A stretch of 64,000 nucleotides of DNA, taken from the NCBI RefSeq assembly GCF_004009905.1, contig NZ_ML136874.1:61088-125087 (forward strand). Reading direction: 5' to 3'. Positions 8,969 through 18,489 of the stretch are shown one piece after another. The notes under the pieces are model-generated. The model did no database searches. It was not told the origin of the DNA and saw only the letters and a list, made by a program, of their open reading frames with translations. The DNA is from Lactobacillus xujianguonis (GTDB lineage: Bacteria; Bacillota; Bacilli; Lactobacillales; Lactobacillaceae). The first letter of the stretch is position 1; each line of letters starts with the position of its first letter. A program made the position numbers and the translations under genes.

Positions 8969-9805
8969 GAGAAAAAGTCCTCCTCTTCTTGGTCAGCTGA
9001 TGTAGATGCAGTTGAATTATTTTCAACTTTTACACCGGCAGTAGCTAATTCTTTTTGCTTGTTTTCTAAATTCATCACTTGCTTATCACGAATCCATTGC
9101 AAAACAACAATGATAATACCGATCGCAGCTACAGCCTACGGATGGCAAATTTAAGTAAGCAGCTAAAATAAAGCCGAAGAAGTAGTATGGTGATAATTGT
9201 TTACTCCAAAGCATTCTCATTAAGATGGCAAAACCAACAGCTGGCAATAATCCACCAGTCACAGATAAACCGGCCATCAAGTTAGCTGGAATTTCACTTA
9301 CTAAGTGTTGCACTGGCTTGGCACCGGCAAGAACAGCAAAGAAAGTTACTGATGAGTAGGTAAAGTAGTTAGCAACCCACATGCCGTAGTGCAGACGGGT
9401 TAACATTTTTGGATTGTTTTTATCTGCCGCTTTATCAACTAATGGAGCAAAGACGTTCATCACAACATTCTTCAAGAACATGGAAATGAAGGCTCCGAAA
9501 ACCCCAATTGGCACTGCCAAAGCCCAAGCTGCCTTAGTATTTACTCCTAAGGTAATGGCAAAGCAAGTTGCTAAGACCGTGGCGATTACTGGTTCTGAAG
9601 AAAGAGCCCCACCAATATCAACTGCTCCCATGAAGATCGCTTCAAGGGCGGCACCAATTAAAATACCGGTTTGTAAGTCCCCAAACATTAATCCGGCAAC
9701 CATCCCAACGACTAAAGGACGTTCAATCATTGTTTGTCCCCACAGCCAGTTGCCGCCCAAACAGATCAGCACACACAAAGCTGCGAGTATCGCTGTATGT
9801 AACAT
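8965..9805 (-). pseudogene. PTS mannose-class IIC subunit, frameshifted near the C-terminus
   Basis: Family start is normal (MLHTAILAALCVLICLGGNWLWGQTM) and the IIC signature GMVAGLMFGDLQTGILIGAALEAIFMGAVDIGGA is present. The frame runs to FGFILAAYLNLPSV and then turns to GCSCDRYYHCCFAMDS and stops at 9086. Removing one base from the CC at 9135-9136 restores VAVAAIGIIIVVLQWIRDK, a Gln/Lys-rich tail and a stop at 8965-8967 that overlaps the IID start. The restored protein would be 279 aa. The last membrane helix and the tail are lost in the present frame, so function is doubtful. Confidence 0.9.
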
Positions 9806-9825
9806 TTTTCTTTCTCCGTTTTTAA

Positions 9826-10307
9826 CTAACTATTCTTTAACATTGAAGCAATTGGAGTTTTAACATTGTTTGGTACAACCTGGTGAAATACTGGAACATC
9901 GAGCTTAACCAATTCCTTTAACGCTGCTAATTCATCAGAGCGTAACATTAAAGTAGAAGATAATTGGGTTGCATCATCGGCATCTTTAGTAAAGCGGCCA
10001 ACGTTCGCAACATTAATTCCATCAATATCTTTAACATTTTGGGCAATCTTTAAGGCATCTTGCACACAGTTGACTAAAGCAAAAATTCTCATCTTTGCCC
10101 CTTTTGGATTGTTAAAGACCTTAATGGCATCATCAACAATTTCTTTTCAGTTGGCGTTGCCATCTTTAAGGTCATTTGCACCATTTCATTGTTAGCAGCA
10201 TTGTCATTGGCTACTACAATACCTGTAGTGTTTAATTTCTTAGTCCAAACTAAAGCTACCTGTCCGTGAATTAGCCGGTCATCTACTCTTAATTGTGCAA
10301 TTATCGT
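9826..10307 (-). pseudogene. PTS mannose-class IIB subunit, start codon lost and frame broken
   Basis: The 5' part, read from 10307, encodes IIAQLRVDDRLIHGQVALVW, the IIB signature with its phosphorylated His. The codon at the expected start is ACG, preceded by TAGGAGAG, so an ATG to ACG change is likely. After MATPTEKK the frame breaks near 10140 (one base missing in a T-run, or a somewhat larger deletion, since this stretch looks short for the family). The 3' part (MRIFALVNCVQDALKIAQNV... to 9826) continues in another frame. Neither piece alone would make an active phosphocarrier. Confidence 0.88.
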
Positions 10308-10324
10308 TTATACTCTCCTATCTT

Positions 10325-10735
10325 TTATCCAAAAAAGTTGTCATCACTTTCTTCAGTTGCTGGTTCTGCTAACTCAACTAACTGAACTTGACTTTGTTTA
10401 ATCAGCTTTTGCAAATGATCCTTAGTGAGCGGTTCACTATCAAGTAAAACTGCCATAATTATTGCGAGATTCATTTGGGTGACAATAAAGACATCCTTTT
10501 CACTGCTGGCTTTTAAAGTCACTTTCTGATTAACGCTGCCACCTAATAAATCAGTAAAGATGACAGCTGGCTTTTTTGCCTCTTTAATAAACTGTTCAAT
10601 TTGTGGGGTGTAATCACTATCATCGACATAGGCATCAATGACTTTGACTTGATCCCCCATCCCCGTCAAGATATTTAAAGAGCTTTGGATTCCGCTAGCC
10701 ATATGACCATGACTAGCAATTAAGATATCTGTCAT
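10325..10735 (-). CDS. PTS mannose-class IIA subunit
   Basis: Soluble phosphocarrier of 136 aa that would take phosphate from HPr and pass it to IIB. It starts MTDILIASHGHMASGI; His9 in ASHG is the expected phosphorylation site, and FTDLLGGSVNQ is the second conserved family motif. The ATG at 10735 is chosen because GAAGGAGAG precedes it; a longer frame runs upstream through the promoter. It is the first gene of the operon, about 40 bases after a -24/-12 promoter. The gene is intact although its direct partner IIB is not. Confidence 0.9.
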   Translation of the reverse strand: MTDILIASHGHMASGIQSSLNILTGMGDQVKVIDAYVDDSDYTPQIEQFIKEAKKPAVIFTDLLGGSVNQKVTLKASSEKDVFIVTQMNLAIIMAVLLDSEPLTKDHLQKLIKQSQVQLVELAEPATEESDDNFFG

Positions 10736-10774
10736 ATTGAGCTCTCCTTCCATTTTTTCTTTACACTTATATAT

Positions 10775-10791
10775 AGCAAAAAGTGTGCCAA
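10775..10791 (-). promoter_or_regulatory. Sigma-54 (-24/-12) promoter of the mannose-class PTS operon
   Basis: The minus strand reads TTGGCACACTTTTTGCT, matching the sigma-54 consensus TGGCAC-N5-TTGCW with GG and GC at the right spacing. It lies about 40 bases before the IIA start and is followed by no good -35/-10 pair. Confidence 0.9.
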
Positions 10792-10825
10792 GTATCGATA
10801 AGCTTGATCTAATAGCATCAAAAAA

Positions 10826-10850
10826 ACAATGTTTAAAACTTAAACACTGT
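10826..10850 (-). terminator. Probable terminator of the levR gene
   Basis: The dyad ACAATGTTTAA/TTAAACACTGT (one mismatch, 3-base loop) lies 20 bases past the levR stop and is followed on the minus strand by TTTTTTT. An additional role as an activator site cannot be excluded, but it is close to the promoter for that. Confidence 0.6.
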
Positions 10851-10870
10851 TTTCTTCTTTTCTTAAACAC

Positions 10871-13432
10871 TTAAGCTTGCTCGATGAATTGCTTAAACAA
10901 CTCATACAGTAAGGATAATTCATAATTTGATAACTTAATATTGTATTTAGTTTCAATCGGTTGAAAAATACCATGACTGATATTAAAGAATTGCTGCTCC
11001 TGCTGATCATGTGGCTCAAACTTAATATCTGAAGAATGATGCAGCATCAACCGCTCAATCATCAAAGCAATGTGCATGTACAAATTAAGTCTGATTTTAC
11101 CATCCAGTTGTAAGTGATAGGCATTTTCATATTTACTGTTAATTAGTTCTACTTCCTTCAAAATGACATCTGGATTGAGGAAGGTTAATCTTTCTGAAAT
11201 TCCTTCTTTTGAGAAGAAGCGAAGTAAACGTTGACTGAATTGATCGATTTGCGCTTTCGTCATATGCTTAGCAAGCCAAGCTTGCAAATTCTTTTCACCA
11301 CTGGCATCTAGCAGATCATATAAATTCATATGTTTAAATGGGACAGCTTCATTGATGTCAATTGTGGTTAGGACGAATAAAGTTTTACTGAAATACTGCC
11401 ATTCTTGATTTTTTATCTTGTCTTTTAAAGTGGCATAATCAATCGGAATGACCTTAATTTGTTCAGGTAAAAGCGGTTGGATGATTTCAGTAATCTTTTC
11501 AGAAATACCCATCCCTGAAATACACGAAACTAAAATATTCGGTGATTGCGAGAAACCCTCATAGTATTGAACGCCAATCTGATAATTCTGATCAGCTTGT
11601 TCGGCAATGGTTTTAAAAGGAACGCGCGCTTGCATTTTTAAGGCCAAATCCAAAGCCGTCAAAGTTGTTAAATTGTTAACTACCAATAAGAGCCCCGCTA
11701 AATGATCTTTAATCGCCCGGTATAACTGCGTTAAAGATCTCATATCAATCATCAGAATAAACCCACTAGTAGTATTGTAACTATAAACTAACTTATTAGC
11801 TTCGTCGGTAATTGACCGTACACCAGCTTCAATTGGCATATCAATTGCATCAAAGACATAAGTCCCACATAAAGAATTAACGACTGTTTGAATACTTGTA
11901 GCTGTAGTTTCTCCATGAGCAACAATTAAATCCTTTAATTGGATTTTTTCATTAACATGATCACTTAATATGATAGTTAAAACTGTCACTAAATCTTTAT
12001 GCTCCAAATTATCAATTTGCTGTAATCGGTTATAAAAAATACTAGCAACATGAAAAGCACGTGGCAAATCTTGCGCCAAACTATTCTCTAATAAATCACT
12101 TTCTTCATCACTCAGCTTGAAATCAAACTCATACAAAAAATAAAGTAGTGGTTCGAGATAAGCTGTTTTATTTAAGCCAAAATGTTGTTCAATAATTTGT
12201 TTAAAAATTCGTTGGTATAATAAGTGTAGCCCCGGCTTTAAATTCCAGGCAGGTACATATTTATCTAATCCTAATAACTTAACTTTAATTGCAGATAGCT
12301 GACTTAAATCATAATTCTCACTTAAATCGGTAAAAAGCTCAGTCACTTCATGTAAATGTTCCTGCGCTAAACTAGTTAAATTACGCTTCAAAGACACTTG
12401 AAGATCAACCAATAAACTACCGTAATCCTCATAATTGGGCAGTTTTTCTAGTAATAAATTATCTAACCTTAATTCAATCGTTTCTGCCTCATTTTGGTCG
12501 TGGTAGGCAGCCGCACACGAAACTTGTATAATATTTTTCAAATAACCAATATTACCTGAATGATTTGTTTGCAGTAAAGCTGACAACACATACTTACTAA
12601 CTTCGATTTTTTTATTAATGGCTTTTGCTTCTCGGTAAAAGAGATAACGTAAAAGTTCTAATCTCTTATCAAGTGGTCGCTTAATGAAATCAGGTAAAAC
12701 TAGATGAACGAGAATCCGTCGTAAAAAAGTCGTCAATAATACTTCCTCAGGATTTTCAGTTGTTGCTAAGATTAAGCGCACCTTCACCTTTACGGAATGT
12801 GCATTATCTCCCATTCGATAAAATTGACCAGTATCAATAAAACTAAATAGTTTTTCTTGATTTTCATTACTCAGACGATGAACTTCATCTAAAAATAAGT
12901 AGCCCCCATTAGCCTGTTCAAGTAAACCAGCTTTATCTTCATCTACTCCAGTGTAAGCCCCTTTAATGTGACCAAACAACATACTGGAGACTAGTTCTAG
13001 GTTATTAGCATAATATCAGCACAGTTAAGCACAATATACGGCGCATTAGCCGATAAAACTCGCTCTTCCTTAGCAAATTTAGCAATTCTACTCGCTAGTA
13101 ACTTTTACCTACACCTGAATGGCCGGTAATTAGAATGTTAAGTCCATTTGGTGGATAAACCACAGCGGCACTAACTTGTTTAATGATCTGCCGCATTGAA
13201 CCATGATACCCAATAAAATCACTAAATGCATTTGCTGTGGAACTTTCAGCTTGAGTGTCCATTTAATCGGTCTTCCAGTAGTGCGATGAACTTGCCCTTC
13301 TTTTTCAAGTTCATTTAAATAATGACTAACAACAGAACGCGATAAGTTTAATCTATTAGCTAATTCACTTGTTGTCAGTGCTTGATTAAGCGATTGCAAT
13401 TGCGTTAAAACGTAATTTCTAGCACTGTTCAT
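10871..13432 (-). pseudogene. levR: LevR-type sigma-54 activator with PTS regulation domains, multiply frameshifted
   Basis: Normal product: a roughly 850-aa activator with winged HTH, AAA+ domain, PRD, EIIA-Man-like, EIIB-like and second PRD. The HTH is seen first (LTTSELANRLNLSRSVVSHYL). The frame breaks near 13260 after RPIKW. Another frame gives AFSDFIGYHGSMRQIIKQVS and the Walker A GHSGVGKS, and breaks again near 13105. A third reads LASRIAKFAKEERVL and NCAD and breaks near 13000. From 12982 the frame is open for 703 aa, with LFGHIKGAYTGV (the GAFTGA-type loop), FLDEVHRL (Walker B), PRDs and the C-terminal end. The protein cannot be made in one piece, and the ATPase P-loop is separated from the rest. 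Confidence 0.9.
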
Positions 13433-13533
13433 ATTTTCCCTCCATTATTAGTTTAAACTATTAAAAATTATAACAATGTTTGATATTCTTTTAAAATTTA
13501 GTGCATTACTATCAGAGAAGAGGTGAATGTTGG

Positions 13534-13539
13534 TATAAT
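13534..13539 (+). promoter_or_regulatory. Extended -10 promoter of the Bax-inhibitor-like gene
   Basis: TGGTATAAT (TG at 13531-13532, TATAAT at 13534-13539) lies 38 bases before the ATG. No good -35 hexamer is seen, as is usual for extended -10 promoters. Confidence 0.6.
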
Positions 13540-13577
13540 ATTAGGTAAAGTAAATAAATTTAGAAAGGACTTGAATA

Positions 13578-14291
13578 ATGAATAACTTTTCAAGTAGTCC
13601 TGAACGTCGTCAAGTGCAAGACGTTACAGTTGTTAACCGTTTCTTAGCTAAAACATACGGTATTATGGCGTTAGCTGTTTTAGTTTCTGCTTTAACTGCC
13701 TTCTCAGCAACTACAGTCTTTAAAGCAGCTTTTGTCAGCTTGTTTTCAAACCCTGCTAGTTCTTTAATTCTGCTCTTTTTACCATTTGTTTTATCTTTAG
13801 TAATTACCTTTAGAGCTACTCGTAATCCTAGTGCTAGCTTTATAATGCTAATGATTATGTCAGTAGCCTATGGCTTAGTCTTTGCCGTAATTGCCACCGC
13901 TTATACTGGTGCAACAATTGCTACAGCTTTTGTTTCTGCAGCTGCAGTCTTCATTACGATGGCAGTATTAGGAACTTCAACCAAACGAGACTTAACCAAC
14001 ATGGGTTCTTATGCTATTGCTGCTTTAATTGGATTGATTGTTGCTAGTGTCGTTAATATTTTCTTGAAAAATCCAATGGTAACTTACATCTTTTCTTACA
14101 TCGGTGTAATTATCTTTGCAATTTTGATTGCTTGGAATGCTCAACAAATGAAAAATATTTATGCTCGCTTTGCTAACGAAAATACCGAGTTAGGCTTAGC
14201 AGTTGCTGGCGCTTTGCAACTATACCTTGATTTCGTAAATGTCTTTCTTTACTTCTTACAAATCTTTGGCATGGGCGGAGATCGTCGTTAA
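13578..14291 (+). CDS. Bax inhibitor-1 (YbhL/YccA) family membrane protein
   Basis: Integral membrane protein of 237 aa with about seven hydrophobic helices. The family's N-terminal pattern is visible (VNRFLAKTYGIMALAVLVSALTAF), as are the mid-protein ARNPSAS-like loop (RATRNPSASFIML) and the C-terminal segment GALQLYLDFVNVFLYFLQIFG, which is very typical. TAGAAAGGAC precedes the ATG. Members act as pH-sensitive Ca2+ leak channels or interact with FtsH in other bacteria; the role here is not known. It is a single gene between levR and the converging dgkB. Confidence 0.92.
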   Translation: MNNFSSSPERRQVQDVTVVNRFLAKTYGIMALAVLVSALTAFSATTVFKAAFVSLFSNPASSLILLFLPFVLSLVITFRATRNPSASFIMLMIMSVAYGLVFAVIATAYTGATIATAFVSAAAVFITMAVLGTSTKRDLTNMGSYAIAALIGLIVASVVNIFLKNPMVTYIFSYIGVIIFAILIAWNAQQMKNIYARFANENTELGLAVAGALQLYLDFVNVFLYFLQIFGMGGDRR

Positions 14292-14299
14292 TTAATCAT

Positions 14300-14342
14300 A
14301 AAAAATAAGGGATGCAGAAATCGATCTGCATCCCTTATTTTT
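14300..14342. terminator. Bidirectional terminator between the BI-1 gene and dgkB
   Basis: A long stem (AAAAATAAGGGATGCAGA paired with TCTGCATCCCTTATTTTT, short loop) is flanked by A- and T-runs and sits between two convergent genes. It closes the long pcrA-to-dgkB operon. Confidence 0.9.
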
Positions 14343-14349
14343 TGGTCTT

Positions 14350-15276
14350 TTAACCACCAACATAAAATTCAATATGTTGTTTCAAATTTTCAAAACTTAC
14401 TGGACAATAACCACCAATTTCACCATCAAGGTTAACTGGTAAATCTTGTCCTGCACTTTTTCCAATCAATTCTGCCTTAAGATTTCTAGTTTTCGTATAA
14501 ATAATCTTAGGATCATCAACGTGCTTACCATTCAAGGCTAAAGCCATTAACTTCAGCAAATTACCTGGATCCGATGGCTTGACTACGATCAATTGGAATA
14601 AACCATCACTTAATTGGGCATCTGGCATAATTTGTTCAAAACCACCAATTGAATTGGTCATCCCCAATAAGAACATGGAAAGCTTCCCTTCATAAACACC
14701 ATCATCATAAGTTAAGCGCATTTCATTTTCAGTCAAATGTGGCAACATCTCTGCCCCTTTGATCAAATATGCCGCATAACCCAATGCTGATTTAATTTCT
14801 GAAGGGACACCATAGGTAAGTTCAGTAAGTGAACCGCTAGCAGCAATATTAACAAAGTACTGAGTTTGCGCACGCGCACCAAAATTAGCCTTACCAATAT
14901 CCATTTTTCGTGTTTTATTTTTAAGGACAATTTTGGCTGCATCCAAAATACTATCACGCGGAATACCTAAGGCACGGGCATAATCATTGGTAGTTCCGGC
15001 TGGAATAATTGCCATCCTTGGTCTTTTCTCTAAAAAGGCCAGACCGTTAACTACTTCATTAATTGTCCCATCACCACCAGCAGCAACAATTAAGTCAAAC
15101 CCCTCTTTGGCTGCACGTGTAGCTTCATTTTGGGCACTATTTTCTTCAGGTGTAGTTCTAAAAGCACTAGCTTCGTAGCCAGCTTGTTCTAAAACATCCA
15201 AAATATCCGCCACATTTTTAGGCATTTGTTCGTGACCGGATACAGGATTATAAATCAATCTTGCTTTCTGAGTCAT
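14350..15276 (-). CDS. dgkB: Diacylglycerol kinase, lipid-kinase (DagK/YegS) family
   Basis: Soluble, membrane-associated lipid kinase of 308 aa phosphorylating diacylglycerol to phosphatidate. This recycles DAG released by lipoteichoic acid synthesis. The start is typical (KARLIYNPVSGHE), and the nucleotide-binding motif GGDGTINEVVNGL is at about residues 68-80 with AIIPAGTTNDYARALGIPR after it. It follows gatB by 25 bases at the end of the pcrA-ligA-camS-gatCAB operon, an arrangement well known in lactobacilli and other Firmicutes. Confidence 0.95.
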   Translation of the reverse strand: MTQKARLIYNPVSGHEQMPKNVADILDVLEQAGYEASAFRTTPEENSAQNEATRAAKEGFDLIVAAGGDGTINEVVNGLAFLEKRPRMAIIPAGTTNDYARALGIPRDSILDAAKIVLKNKTRKMDIGKANFGARAQTQYFVNIAASGSLTELTYGVPSEIKSALGYAAYLIKGAEMLPHLTENEMRLTYDDGVYEGKLSMFLLGMTNSIGGFEQIMPDAQLSDGLFQLIVVKPSDPGNLLKLMALALNGKHVDDPKIIYTKTRNLKAELIGKSAGQDLPVNLDGEIGGYCPVSFENLKQHIEFYVGG

Positions 15277-15301
15277 ATTTACTACCTTGGTTCTAAAAAA
15301 T

Positions 15302-16732
15302 TTAACGACTTGCTAATTCCTTGTTCAAAAGTTTGTTAACAACCTTTGGGTTAGCCTTACCACGAGTTTGCTTCATGATTTGACCAACCAAGTAGCCAAT
15401 TGCACGGTCCTTACCATTCTTGAAGTCTTCAACAGATTGTGGGTTATCATCTACAACCTTAGTAACCATTGGTTCCAAGACTGAAAGATCTGATAATTGT
15501 ACCATACCTTTGTCTTCAACATACTTCTTAGGATCAGTACCGTTAGCAATTGTTTCAGCAAAGACCTTCTTCGCAATCTTAGATGAAATGGTACCATCTT
15601 TGATTAACTTAATCATTGCTGCTAAATGCTCTGGAGTTAACTTAACATCAGCCAATGATACGCGGTTGTCGTTTAAGTAACCGTTAACTTGAGTGTTCAT
15701 CCAGTTAGCAGCCATTGTCGGGTCAGCACCAGCGGCAACAGCAGCATCGAAGAAGTCTGAACTTTCCTTAGTTTGCAGCAAAACGTTAGCATCGTATGGC
15801 TTCAAGCCAAACTTGTTAACATAATCATCATAACGGTCAAATGGGCTCTTTGGTAATTCCTTAGCAATTTCATCAATCCATTCTTGACTGATATGATCTG
15901 GTGCAATATCTGGTTCTGGGAAGTAACGATAGTCGGAAGCACCTTCCTTAACACGTTCCAAAACAGTCTTACCAGTAGCTTCATCAAAACGACGAGTTGA
16001 AAGTTGAACGTGACCACCTGAAAGCAATACTTGTTGTTGACGTTTTTCTTCATATGCAAGTGAACGACGAACGTGATCAAATGAGTTCAAGTTCTTCATT
16101 TCAACCTTGGTACCAAGTTCCTTTTGGCCTGCTGGACGAATAGAAATGTTGGTATCAACACGCATTGAACCTTCTTCCATCTTAACGTCTGAAGCACCAG
16201 TAAATTGAACGATCTTACGTAATTTTTCAAGGTAAGCGTAAGCTTCTTCTGGGTCTTCCATGTCAGGTTCAGAAACAACTTCAAGAAGTGGAACACCTTG
16301 ACGATTTAAGTCAACATATGAGAAACCATTGGTTCCGTGAGTGTTCTTACCGGCATCTTCTTCGATGTGCATTTCGTGAATACCAATGCGCTTCTTCTTT
16401 CCGTGTACTTCTACTTCAATGTAACCATCACGAGCAAGTGGTTGGAAGAATTGCGTAATCTGGTAAGCCTTTGGGTTATCTGGATAGAAATAGTTCTTCC
16501 GGTCAAAGTGAGTAGTTGGCAAAATGTGAGCATGGGTTGCCAAAGCTACCATAATTCCCAAACGGTAAACGTTCTTGTTAACCATTGGCAAGACACCAGG
16601 CATAGCCCAATCAATCACGTTAGTTTCTGTGTTAGGCTTGGCACCATAAGTTACTGGTGAAGGTGAGAAAATCTTACTCTTGGTCTTTAATTCGAAGTGG
16701 ACTTCTAGTCCGATAGTCGATTTAAAATTCAT
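15302..16732 (-). CDS. gatB: Asp-tRNA(Asn)/Glu-tRNA(Gln) amidotransferase subunit B
   Basis: Kinase/tRNA-binding subunit of the GatCAB complex, which converts Glu-tRNA(Gln) (and Asp-tRNA(Asn)) to the amidated form. At 476 aa it is full length. It has the GatB start ([22 protein letters not shown]), the conserved VNLPG-like stretch ([13 protein letters not shown]), the [17 protein letters not shown] signature and the YqeY-like tail ending in [16 protein letters not shown]. It lies directly downstream of gatA with 4 bases between. Confidence 0.98.
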   Translation of the reverse strand: MNFKSTIGLEVHFELKTKSKIFSPSPVTYGAKPNTETNVIDWAMPGVLPMVNKNVYRLGIMVALATHAHILPTTHFDRKNYFYPDNPKAYQITQFFQPLARDGYIEVEVHGKKKRIGIHEMHIEEDAGKNTHGTNGFSYVDLNRQGVPLLEVVSEPDMEDPEEAYAYLEKLRKIVQFTGASDVKMEEGSMRVDTNISIRPAGQKELGTKVEMKNLNSFDHVRRSLAYEEKRQQQVLLSGGHVQLSTRRFDEATGKTVLERVKEGASDYRYFPEPDIAPDHISQEWIDEIAKELPKSPFDRYDDYVNKFGLKPYDANVLLQTKESSDFFDAAVAAGADPTMAANWMNTQVNGYLNDNRVSLADVKLTPEHLAAMIKLIKDGTISSKIAKKVFAETIANGTDPKKYVEDKGMVQLSDLSVLEPMVTKVVDDNPQSVEDFKNGKDRAIGYLVGQIMKQTRGKANPKVVNKLLNKELASR

Positions 16733-16736
16733 TCAA

Positions 16737-18176
16737 TTAATCCTCCATTCCAGTTGGTGTTTTTTCATAAAACTTGTTGCTGCGTTCAATAAAGTCAGCA
16801 GTCTTAAAGACATTACCTTCATCAAAACGTTTAGCCATAATTTGTAAACCAAATGGCATTCCATCAACTAATCCAGCTGGAACACTAGCTGCAGGAATAC
16901 CTGCTAAGTTGGCTGAAATTGTCAAGATATCGTTGTTGTACATCTTAATTGGATCTGATACTTCTTCACCAATTCCGAATGCTGGTTCAGTCGTAGTTGG
17001 ACCGAGGATAACATCATTTTCAGCAAAAATCTTATCGAAGTCTTGGCAAATTAAAGTTCTAACCTTAGCTGCTTGTCTAAAGAACTTATCGTATGAACCA
17101 GCAGACAAAGCAAATGAACCAAGCATGATCCGACGCTTAACTTCTGTACCAAATCCTTCAGAACGTGATTTAACGTAAACATCAAGTAAGTTCTTGGTGT
17201 CTTTTGCACGATAGCCATAACGAATACCATCATATCTTTGAAGGTTTGATGAAGCTTCACTTGAAGCAATAATGTAGTAAGTTGGTACGACATACTTAGT
17301 ATGAGGTAAAGATACTTCGTTGATAATTGCGCCAGCATCCTTCAAAAGGTCAATTTGCTTTTGAATTAATTCGCGCATCTTACCATCAACTGCATCCATA
17401 TATTCCTTAGGAACAGCTACTCTAAGACCTTTAACATCTTGACCTAAGAATTTAGTAAAGTCAGGAACTTCACGAGTAGACATGGTTGAATCATGATCAT
17501 CACTACCAGCAATGACATTCAAGACTTCAGCTGAATCCTTAACACGCTTACTCATTACCCCAATTTGGTCAAGGGATGAACCAAAGGCAATCAAGCCCCA
17601 ACGTGAAACACGACCATAGGTTGGCTTAATCCCAAAAATACCATTAAAAGCAGCTGGTTGACGAATTGAACCACCAGTATCTGAACCAAGGGCAGCAACT
17701 ACTTGACCTCCAGCAACGGCAGCTGCAGAACCACCGGAGGAACCGCCAGGAACTTTATCTAAATTCCATGGGTTGTGAGTTGCACCAAAGTATGAATGTT
17801 CAGTTGAAGAACCCATCGCAAATTCATCCATGTTAGTCTTACCAACAAGGGTAAATTGAGCCTTCTTTAACTTGCTAATAACTGTAGCATCATACATCGG
17901 CATAAAGTTATCCAAAATATGACTTGCAGCAGTAGTTTTCATACCGTTAGTAACAATATTATCCTTAATCGCGATTGGAATACCTGCTAACTTATTCTTA
18001 GCAAAATCAAGATTTTCAGCTGGTTTTGCATCTTCGTCAACAGTAATCCAAGCGTTCAATTTCTTGTCAGTGTCTTTAATATTTGCAACAGTATCTTTAG
18101 CTAATTGATCTGCTGTAATTTCTCCACTGGCGAGTTTCTTATTTAATGAGTCAATAGTTTCATTTAAGTAATTCAT
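16737..18176 (-). CDS. gatA: Asp-tRNA(Asn)/Glu-tRNA(Gln) amidotransferase subunit A
   Basis: Glutaminase/amidase subunit of GatCAB, 479 aa. The amidase signature is clear: [10 protein letters not shown] with the catalytic Lys, [17 protein letters not shown] with the cis-Ser, and [18 protein letters not shown] with the nucleophile Ser. It releases ammonia from glutamine and passes it to GatB. Its ATG overlaps the last base of the gatC stop region, indicating translational coupling. Confidence 0.98.
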   Translation of the reverse strand: MNYLNETIDSLNKKLASGEITADQLAKDTVANIKDTDKKLNAWITVDEDAKPAENLDFAKNKLAGIPIAIKDNIVTNGMKTTAASHILDNFMPMYDATVISKLKKAQFTLVGKTNMDEFAMGSSTEHSYFGATHNPWNLDKVPGGSSGGSAAAVAGGQVVAALGSDTGGSIRQPAAFNGIFGIKPTYGRVSRWGLIAFGSSLDQIGVMSKRVKDSAEVLNVIAGSDDHDSTMSTREVPDFTKFLGQDVKGLRVAVPKEYMDAVDGKMRELIQKQIDLLKDAGAIINEVSLPHTKYVVPTYYIIASSEASSNLQRYDGIRYGYRAKDTKNLLDVYVKSRSEGFGTEVKRRIMLGSFALSAGSYDKFFRQAAKVRTLICQDFDKIFAENDVILGPTTTEPAFGIGEEVSDPIKMYNNDILTISANLAGIPAASVPAGLVDGMPFGLQIMAKRFDEGNVFKTADFIERSNKFYEKTPTGMED

Positions 18177-18478
18177 TACTCGTTATCGTCCTTCTCAATA
18201 ATTACAGGCACCTTAATGAAGCCGTTAGCCTTTTCAGGAACATTTTCCATCAATTCTTCTCGATCTTGCCAGTGTTCAGGCTTATCTTCTCTGAAGACAG
18301 TATCACGGTCAACAACTTGGACCGTTTCTTCAACGCCTTCGGTATCAACTGCTTGCAGTTGACTTGCCATATTAATAATATTGCCCATTTGTTCAGTAAA
18401 TTCACCGATTTCACTGTCGCTAAACTCAAGTCTGGAGAGCGTAGCAACGTGCTTAACCGTATCTTCTGTGATCTTCAA
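18176..18478 (-). CDS. gatC: Asp-tRNA(Asn)/Glu-tRNA(Gln) amidotransferase subunit C
   Basis: Small scaffold subunit (100 aa) that holds GatA and GatB together. It has the GatC pattern: [22 protein letters not shown] near the N-terminus and FREDKPEHW further on, where the family reads LREDxxxxx. It overlaps gatA by one base and follows camS by 11 bases, keeping the usual gatC-gatA-gatB order. Confidence 0.96.
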   Translation of the reverse strand: MKITEDTVKHVATLSRLEFSDSEIGEFTEQMGNIINMASQLQAVDTEGVEETVQVVDRDTVFREDKPEHWQDREELMENVPEKANGFIKVPVIIEKDDNE

Positions 18479-18489
18479 TCAAATACCTC

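Noticed and set aside
9414..9863. Open frame on the plus strand opposite the IIC gene (149 aa)
   Set aside because: It is antisense to a clear PTS gene and has low-complexity Ala/Lys/Pro composition and no ribosome binding site.
10826..10850. LevR upstream activator site
   Set aside because: The dyad lies only about 40 bases from the -24/-12 promoter and is followed by a T-run after the levR stop, so a terminator is the simpler reading.
8965..13432. Explaining the broken PTS and levR frames as sequencing or assembly errors
   Set aside because: Lesions cluster in one functional unit, and two of those in the unit and rpoN are base substitutions (ATG to ACG, CAA to TAA). Errors cannot be fully excluded for the single-base indels in short runs.
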